A program made the translations under genes and the position numbers. 29,776 nt of DNA, taken from contig CAYQZD010000043.1 in assembly GCA_964421875.1 (NCBI GenBank), positions 1-29,776 of the forward strand. Direction: 5' to 3'. Below are positions 24,922 to 29,776 of the stretch, in pieces (position 1 is the first letter of the stretch; every line of letters begins with the position of its first letter). The notes beneath the pieces are model-generated. The model was not told the origin of the DNA. It did no database searches and saw only the letters and a program-made list of their open reading frames with translations. Origin of the DNA: CAYQZD01 sp964421875. GTDB lineage: Bacteria; Electryoneota; Tariuqbacteria; Tariuqbacterales; Tariuqbacteraceae.

Positions 24922-25749
24922 GAGTTTTTTATAATTTTTTCGATTTATACATCTTAAGGAAAGTTTGTTCCTCGGATTCTGTGTTATCCGATTGATACTT
25001 TCACCCAAAGGTTTAATTATCTGTTTCTTATCTTATTTATGTTTATTTATTATGATTAGGACTCAAATATTTGTTTTAATTGATTATGTATCAGCGAAAT
25101 CAGCGAAAATCAGTGATAATCAGTGATTCAGATAATTTAACACAGAATTAATCTGGATGGAAGACTTTAGGTTTATGAAGCTGCATATTAGAAGTCATTC
25201 CGGCGCAGCCGGAATCCTTCCGGAAAAGAAAGATTCTGGCTTGCTTCGCAGCCAGAATGACATTTGCGCTTCAGATCAGTAAAGTGTTACATCTGAACGT
25301 CTTATAGAACACAAATCATTATAATACAATAACATTAACTCTCGCATCCGTTAGTAATAGCAGGTATAGTCCGGGAAATTTATTTCAATAGTGAGGAAAT
25401 TTGGCTAAGGCGAGAAAAATATCGGTGTAAAGCTGCAGTGAAGAATCGCTTTGTTTGAGAGGAATAATTCACTGGCTACAAAGGCTATTACGGCTGTGTA
25501 GGGCGGGTTATTCAGATCCGGCGGAGATATGAGTAGGCTTTGAATAAGCCGACATACAACGGTTTGTACTACCCCTTTTATTCTAAGGGAGGAATCTGAA
25601 ATTCCCCCTTTGGAGAAGGGGGATTTGTCATAGGAACAATCAGCGAATTTCTTTGATAGAATTAATTTACCCGCACTATTTAGCTGAGGGCCCCAAAAAC
25701 CGCCCGTCGGTACTTTGCCTAAGGTTCGGATTGACCATCTCGGCGGCTA
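24922..25749. other. Gene-free region with dispersed repeats
   Basis: I find no credible coding sequence in this roughly 830 bp. It contains ATCAGCGAA/AATCAGTGA short tandem repeats (25091-25128). A two-hairpin GTCATTCC...GAATGAC element lies at 25193-25263 and a GTAGGGCGGGTTATTCA...TGAATAAGCCGACATAC inverted repeat at 25498-25560. A CCCCCTTT/AAGGGGG-type stem lies near 25603-25625. On the minus strand, CCGCC near 25748 and GGCGG followed by five T near 25700 might form a weak terminator for the DUF5989 gene. Confidence 0.55.
25193..25263. repeat. Two-hairpin palindromic element (GTCATTCC...GAATGAC)
   Basis: The outer ends GTCATTC and GAATGAC are inverted repeats. Inside are two stems, TTCCGGC/GCCGGAA and ATTCTGGC/GCCAGAAT. 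The first 27 bp also occur at 14133-14159. This is the best preserved member of the family in the window. Confidence 0.75.
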
Positions 25750-25902
25750 TTAGAATATAGCGTAAATAAAGGGCGCGAAAGCGGAACTCTCGCCCAGTAT
25801 TATAGCGAGGCTGAGTAGCAGCAGGAAAAAGACTATCGGAAACAGCCACCATTTTTTCCTGACTTTTAGGAAATCCCAGATTAATCCCAAACGGTGAAAC
25901 AT
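25750..25902 (-). CDS. DUF5989 family small membrane protein
   Basis: This 50-aa protein begins MFHRLGLIWDFLKVRKKWWL, has one hydrophobic helix (FPIVFFLLLLSLAIILG) and ends SAFAPFIYAIF. This is the typical form of DUF5989, a family of about 50 residues found next to SxtJ-like proteins and NodU/CmcH carbamoyltransferases. AGGA lies 7-8 nt upstream of the ATG. The basic stretch before the helix predicts a cytoplasmic N-terminus. It lies 50 bp after the SxtJ-like gene on the same strand, so it completes the usual three-gene set. Its function is not known. Confidence 0.85.
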   Translation of the reverse strand: MFHRLGLIWDFLKVRKKWWLFPIVFFLLLLSLAIILGESSAFAPFIYAIF

Positions 25903-25951
25903 TCAGTCTTCCTGATATCTCTTGATAGTAAATACAACGGTATAAAGAAAT

Positions 25952-26344
25952 TCAATACGGTTTATCCGCACTGCTTTTACTCCCTTCAGAATCGACTACT
26001 ATCCAATATGAGTCTGCTTTCTTCGAACGTTTAATAAGCAGTAAATCCTTTCCAAACAGGCGAATAATTAAACCTAAAGGAGTGATTAATACATAGAAAG
26101 TAATCGTCAACAATATATTGGTAACGATGAAACCGAGGATTTTCGCGAATTTCATCCAAGCCCATTCAATCGGAGCGAGAATCTTGGGGCACACCAATCC
26201 TGTTACTGCAAATAACAGGGCTGCTGCGATGAAATAAACCCAAATCGTATGCCCCTTAAAAAACAAGATGACGGCGATGATGGTCAGGGGAATCGCCATC
26301 ACCAGCCCGAAGTTCGTCAATTGTGCATTTGATTTTTGAAACAT
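25952..26344 (-). CDS. SxtJ-like membrane protein
   Basis: This 130-aa protein has three to four hydrophobic segments: NFGLVMAIPLTIIAVILFF, IWVYFIAAALLFAVTGLVC, and ILGFIVTNILLTITFYVL to PLGLIIRLF. It ends in a basic and polar tail. Length and pattern fit the SxtJ family, named from the saxitoxin cluster, whose members accompany carbamoyltransferases. GGAG lies upstream of the ATG, and only 10 bp separate it from the carbamoyltransferase stop, so the genes are co-transcribed. A membrane-scaffold role for the enzyme has been suggested for such sets by association only. Confidence 0.82.
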   Translation of the reverse strand: MFQKSNAQLTNFGLVMAIPLTIIAVILFFKGHTIWVYFIAAALLFAVTGLVCPKILAPIEWAWMKFAKILGFIVTNILLTITFYVLITPLGLIIRLFGKDLLLIKRSKKADSYWIVVDSEGSKSSADKPY

Positions 26345-26354
26345 ATTACTCCGT

Positions 26355-28193
26355 CTAATCCAATTGATAGATACTGCGCCAGTCCTTATCTTCTTTCAAT
26401 TCTGGCTGTTCTTCCTTATATAAAATCATATTCTCCAGAACCAGGACATCCATTTGCGTTCTCATAAAACACAGATAAGCGTCTTGAGGAGAGCACACGA
26501 TTGGTTCTCCCCTGACATTGAAGCTGGTATTTATAATCACACCGTATCCTGTTCTCTGCTTAAACTTGTCTATCAGTTCATAGTATCTCGGATTATCTTC
26601 CTTACTGACGGTTTGGACACGGGCGGAATAGTCAATATGCGTCACCGCCGGAATATCACTTCGCGGAACATTGAGCTTATCGATCCCGAACAGCTCATCC
26701 TGTTCCGGGGTCATCTGTCTGCGCCTCTCTTCCGTGACAGGGGCAACCAGCAGCATATAAGGAGATTTACGGTCCAATTCGAAGTAATTACTCACTTCTT
26801 CAACCAGAACGGTAGGAGCGAAGGGCCGGAAAGATTCACGGAATTTAATCTTCAAGTTCATCTTGGACTGCATCTCGGGACTTCTAGCGTCGCCGATAAT
26901 ACTTCTACTCCCCAGCGCTCTGGGGCCGAATTCCATTCTTCCCTGGAACCACCCCAAAACCTTTTCCTGAATCAAGAGTTCGGCGGCGACATCGGTCACT
27001 TTACCATCGTCATACTTGTGATATTTGTAGTCGTTTTCCTTTAACCACGTTTCAATCTCTTCAACGCTCCAGCTTGGTCCCAGAAATGATGCTTTCTGAG
27101 AATCAGCGCCATTTCCCGGAATATCGCGCTGACTGTCCAAATACTGGTGCCAGAGGAACAGCGCCGCTCCCAATGCCCCGCCTGCGTCGCCGGCAGCGGG
27201 TTGAATCCAGATGTCGTCGAAAACACGCTCACGCAGAATCTTACCGTTTCCCACACAATTCAGCGCAACTCCACCGGCTAAGCAGAGATATTTCTCGCCG
27301 GTCTCCTTTTTAACATGTCTTGACATTCTCAACATTATCTCTTCAGTAATAGCCTGAACGGAAGCGGCAATATCCATCTCCTTCCGGGTCAGTTTGGTTT
27401 CCGGTTTTCGGGGCGGACCTCCGAAAAGACGGTGAAAGCGCTTTGAAGTCATCGTCAATCCCTGGCAGTAATTGAAGTACTTCATATTCAGCCAGAAACT
27501 TCCATCCTCCTTTAAGTCGATGATATTATCGAGTATGGTTTGAACATATTTAGGACTGCCATAGGGCGCCAGTCCCATTACTTTGTATTCACCGGAATTG
27601 ACTTTAAAACCTGTGTAGTAAGTGAAAGCTGTGTATAAAAGACCGAGGCTGTGAGGGAACCTCATTTCACGCTTAATCTCTATTTTGTTGTCCGCGCCTA
27701 CTCCCCAGGAAGCCGTAGCCCATTCTCCCACACCATCCATAGTCAGGAAGGCGGCTCGAGTATAAGGACTGGGGAAAAAAGCGGAGGCGGCGTGAGATTG
27801 ATGGTGTTCCGGGAAAGAGATTTTACATTCATAACCGCACAGTTCTTTTTTTATCAAATCCTCCATCCACAGCTTTTCTTTCAACCACAACGGCATAGCC
27901 TTGAGAAAAGAGGCGATTCCCGCCGGAGCAAAGGCGAGGTAGGTTTCGAGCAAACGTTCAAATTTTATCCAGGGTTTGTCGTAGAATACGGCATAGTCCA
28001 AGCGTTCCGGTGGAATTTTAGCTTCTTTCAGACAGTATTCGATGGCTTTGCGGGGAAAGCGGTGGTCATGTTTCATTCTGCTGAAGCGCTCCTCCTGAGC
28101 CGCAGCGACGATTTCCCCATCTCGGAGAATACAAGCCGCTGAATCATGGTAGAAAGCTGAAATACCGAGAATGTATTTGTGCTGTTTACTCAT
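26355..28193 (-). CDS. NodU/CmcH-family carbamoyltransferase
   Basis: This 612-aa cytoplasmic enzyme transfers a carbamoyl group from carbamoyl phosphate, via carbamoyl-adenylate, to a hydroxyl group on a sugar or natural product. The N-terminal ASKHA/Kae1-like domain has YILGISAFYHDSAACIL, metal-ligand His residues in EHHQSHAASAFF (130-138), TMDGVGE, and GGVALNCVGNGKI with PAAGDAGGALGAAL. The C-terminal domain has GRMEFGPRALGSRSIIGDAR and INTSFNVRGEPIVCSP. All are full length and intact. It is followed by SxtJ-like and DUF5989 genes. Homologues outside antibiotic clusters are often near surface-polysaccharide genes, but the acceptor here is unknown. The in-frame codon just before the ATG is TAA, so the start is fixed. 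It has no good Shine-Dalgarno of its own and overlaps a short upstream ORF. Confidence 0.92.
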   Translation of the reverse strand: MSKQHKYILGISAFYHDSAACILRDGEIVAAAQEERFSRMKHDHRFPRKAIEYCLKEAKIPPERLDYAVFYDKPWIKFERLLETYLAFAPAGIASFLKAMPLWLKEKLWMEDLIKKELCGYECKISFPEHHQSHAASAFFPSPYTRAAFLTMDGVGEWATASWGVGADNKIEIKREMRFPHSLGLLYTAFTYYTGFKVNSGEYKVMGLAPYGSPKYVQTILDNIIDLKEDGSFWLNMKYFNYCQGLTMTSKRFHRLFGGPPRKPETKLTRKEMDIAASVQAITEEIMLRMSRHVKKETGEKYLCLAGGVALNCVGNGKILRERVFDDIWIQPAAGDAGGALGAALFLWHQYLDSQRDIPGNGADSQKASFLGPSWSVEEIETWLKENDYKYHKYDDGKVTDVAAELLIQEKVLGWFQGRMEFGPRALGSRSIIGDARSPEMQSKMNLKIKFRESFRPFAPTVLVEEVSNYFELDRKSPYMLLVAPVTEERRRQMTPEQDELFGIDKLNVPRSDIPAVTHIDYSARVQTVSKEDNPRYYELIDKFKQRTGYGVIINTSFNVRGEPIVCSPQDAYLCFMRTQMDVLVLENMILYKEEQPELKEDKDWRSIYQLD

Positions 28194-28206
28194 TTAATAT
28201 TTTCAT
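28186..28206 (-). CDS. Six-codon upstream ORF overlapping the carbamoyltransferase start
   Basis: ATG at 28206-28204 encodes MKILNE and stops with TAA at 28188-28186, so its last codons overlap the ATG of the carbamoyltransferase. AAGGA (28217-28213) lies 6 nt upstream, a good ribosome-binding site, whereas the enzyme itself has none. Termination and re-initiation could couple translation of the two. This is inferred from sequence only. Confidence 0.45.
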   Translation of the reverse strand: MKILNE

Positions 28207-28393
28207 ACATATTCCTTGGGAAGCTGTCACTTATTAAAACTAACACTCACACTTCAACTTAAACTATAATTCACTTGTAGAACGTTGTATAGAATGAATT
28301 TAGATTCACCTGTCAGGATGGTGATAAAAGAGAGGTGTTTTCAGAATGTCCTCAGAGTATCCCTGCAATTAGTCGATTGAGGTTTAAAACAAC
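28194..28393. other. Intergenic region upstream of the carbamoyltransferase set
   Basis: It is AT-rich. Apart from the six-codon ORF I see no gene. TTGAAG near 28258 is followed by TAATAA-type sequence at too short a spacing to be a convincing promoter. Confidence 0.4.
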
Positions 28394-29371
28394 TTACTGA
28401 TTCTGGTATGTTTCAATTTTTTCTTTCAAAATCTCGCGTAGTTCCTCACCCTCGTAGGCGTCCAGGTCAGGCTTCACATCGCTAAGCGCCCGGCGCAGCT
28501 CCTTAGCGCTTTGATTCCGCGGATTGAGCTGCAGGGCTCGGTCGCAGTTTTGTATGGCAGCTTCAATCTTCTCTACCGGGTCTCCCCAGCCTGGGCTGTC
28601 GTAAAAATAAGCGGTTGCCAGGTTGGAATAGGCGACATCATCGTTGGGTCGGAGCGAGGCTGCGCGTTCGAAGGCGCCGATGGCGTCGGTGTATCTTTGA
28701 GAGGTAAAGCGGGCGAAGGTGAGCATCACGATGCCCAGGTTGAAATGCGCCAGGTACTGCATCGGGTCGATTTCCACCGCGGTTTTCAGGGTGTTCAGCG
28801 CTTCCCGGTAACATTGGCCCCAGTCTCGTCCGTATTTATCAGCGTTGCTCCCGATGTGGAACAGGGTGCTGCCTAACGCGGTTAGAAACTCAGGTTCATT
28901 GGGAGCGGCTTTCACCGCTTCTCGAAAATAATCTTCCGCTTCCTGCAGGGATTCTTTGGCAAAGGATTTGTTCCCGAGCTCGAAGAATTTCATCCCGGTT
29001 TCTCTTTCTTCTTTGAGCACCGCGGGGTCCATACATTCCGGGCAGGGGATTTTACGGGTGGAGGCGCAGCGTTCGCATTCTCCGAAATATTTTTCTCCCT
29101 TGCATTTGGGGCAGACTTTTATCCCCGCGCCGTCGCAGTCTTTACATACTACGACCTCTTTTCCTTTGCAAACGGGGCAGATCTTCTTAACGTTAAAAAA
29201 CGCCACCTTCCCAATCACATATCCCATTGCGCCGCATTCGGGGCAGGGAACGGTCTTCCGCCCTTTACATTTACGGCATCGGACTTTCCCTTTACCGGCG
29301 CAGACATCGCATACGCAGTCGGGACAGTCTGCAATTCGAGTTCCGTCACAAATCGGACAGATATTGCTCAC
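28394..29371 (-). CDS. DnaJ-type zinc-finger and TPR protein
   Basis: This 325-aa soluble protein has about ten CxxC pairs in residues 1-115, many of the DnaJ cysteine-rich form CxxCxGxG (CDVCAGKG, CKDCDGAG) with others such as CPVCKGKE and CPKCKGEK. They predict several zinc sites. From about 118 onward it has tetratricopeptide repeats (ESLQEAEDYFREAVKAAPNE, LNTLKTAVEIDPMQYLAHFN, DAIGAFERAASLRPNDDVAY, QNCDRALQLNPRN). There is no J domain (no HPD), so it is not a full DnaJ. It is probably a scaffold or chaperone-like protein. The start is GTG 29371 with GGAGG 4 nt upstream. The neighbours give no functional hint. Confidence 0.85.
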   Translation of the reverse strand: MSNICPICDGTRIADCPDCVCDVCAGKGKVRCRKCKGRKTVPCPECGAMGYVIGKVAFFNVKKICPVCKGKEVVVCKDCDGAGIKVCPKCKGEKYFGECERCASTRKIPCPECMDPAVLKEERETGMKFFELGNKSFAKESLQEAEDYFREAVKAAPNEPEFLTALGSTLFHIGSNADKYGRDWGQCYREALNTLKTAVEIDPMQYLAHFNLGIVMLTFARFTSQRYTDAIGAFERAASLRPNDDVAYSNLATAYFYDSPGWGDPVEKIEAAIQNCDRALQLNPRNQSAKELRRALSDVKPDLDAYEGEELREILKEKIETYQNQ

Positions 29372-29575
29372 TGTGCCTCCATTCTATTAATGGAAAATCG
29401 TTTATCTTGAATAAGATAGACTTTTTGAGGATATAGTCAAATATTACCATTTCTGGAGTATTAACAGTTTTAGTCCGATTTAAAATATGATTGAAGGCTT
29501 TGCTTGAAATAAAATATCTGTTATTATTAAATATACTATCGACTGTAAAGAACCATCTAAAAACCGCCTATTAAT
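29372..29575. other. AT-rich intergenic region
   Basis: It lies between the tRNA terminator and the zinc-finger/TPR gene. No ORF or repeat is seen. A promoter for the zinc-finger gene should lie here, but no clear hexamer pair was found. Confidence 0.4.
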
Positions 29576-29606
29576 AAAAAAAGGCTCACGACCATTGTCG
29601 TAAGCC
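29576..29606 (-). terminator. Intrinsic terminator of the tRNA-Ile gene
   Basis: On the minus strand GGCTTACGAC-AATG-GTCGTGAGCC is a 10-bp stem (one T-G pair) followed by seven T. It lies 17 bp after the tRNA. Confidence 0.92.
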
Positions 29607-29622
29607 CTGGTAATTTTTAAAG

Positions 29623-29697
<75 letters not shown>

Positions 29698-29776
29698 ATT
29701 ATGTGATATCAAGAATATATTTTTGGCTCTTCTCCATTTTAGTTGCAAGTATCAAGTACAAATCAAAGCTGGGGCA

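Noticed and set aside
27651..28142. 163-codon plus-strand ORF
   Set aside because: It lies opposite the conserved N-terminal domain of the carbamoyltransferase and is a shadow.

Overview
The window looks like chromosomal DNA of an uncultured bacterium from the Fibrobacteres-Chlorobi-Bacteroidetes (FCB) superphylum. The main evidence is three large secreted proteins that end in the type IX secretion (T9SS) type A sorting domain, with the PNPFN and SGVYF signatures seen in Zixibacteria, Cloacimonadota, Marinimicrobia and related candidate phyla. The exact phylum cannot be fixed from the sequence alone. UGA is used as an ordinary stop by several genes, so the standard bacterial code applies.

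Layout. (1) 1-2212, minus strand: the 5' two thirds of a 23S rRNA gene, with its own tandem promoters, a boxB-like hairpin and a boxA. No 16S or tRNA lies upstream of it. (2) 2304-3613, plus: a promoter, a small Cys-rich AbrB/SpoVT-type regulator and arsenite methyltransferase ArsM, ending in a clear terminator. (3) 3630-5195, minus: a VOC/glyoxalase-fold protein and a pentapeptide-repeat protein fused to a K+-channel pore. (4) 5475-11726, plus: a near-consensus sigma-54 promoter with an upstream palindrome, followed by a NifX-like/zinc-motif protein and a membrane redox complex of the Dsr/Hmc type. The complex has a CCG iron-sulfur subunit, a NarI-like cytochrome b, a four-cluster ferredoxin, and an NrfD-type quinone subunit fused to a six-heme cytochrome c. 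(5) 11824-14925: a soluble three-PAS histidine kinase between two receiver-only response regulators. (6) 14926-15792: a repeat-rich gene-poor stretch. (7) 15793-24921: three T9SS-exported surface proteins (a 31-residue-repeat beta-helix, a Kelch/FN3 protein, and a beta-helix gene interrupted by one in-frame TGA), a group II intron relic, and a TrmB-like regulator with a palindrome at its predicted transcription start. (8) 25750-28206, minus: the carbamoyltransferase / SxtJ-like / DUF5989 trio, led by a six-codon upstream ORF. (9) 28394-29697, minus: a DnaJ-type zinc-finger/TPR protein and a solitary tRNA-Ile(GAT) with its own terminator.

How the genes may work together. The redox operon probably links quinol or periplasmic cytochrome electrons to a cytoplasmic disulfide-type reaction at the CCG subunit, under sigma-54 control. 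No catalytic partner (dsrAB, dsrC, a hydrogenase or a molybdoenzyme) is in view, so the substrate is unknown. The adjacent two-component genes, whose kinase has CxxCP-bearing PAS domains, may sense a related redox or metal signal; this is inference from position. The three surface proteins share one C-terminal cassette (an approximately 110-residue beta module plus sorting domain), so they look like paralogous exported shells carrying different N-terminal domains.

Intergenic DNA is rich in palindromic repeats of several families. One copy has become part of a coding sequence.
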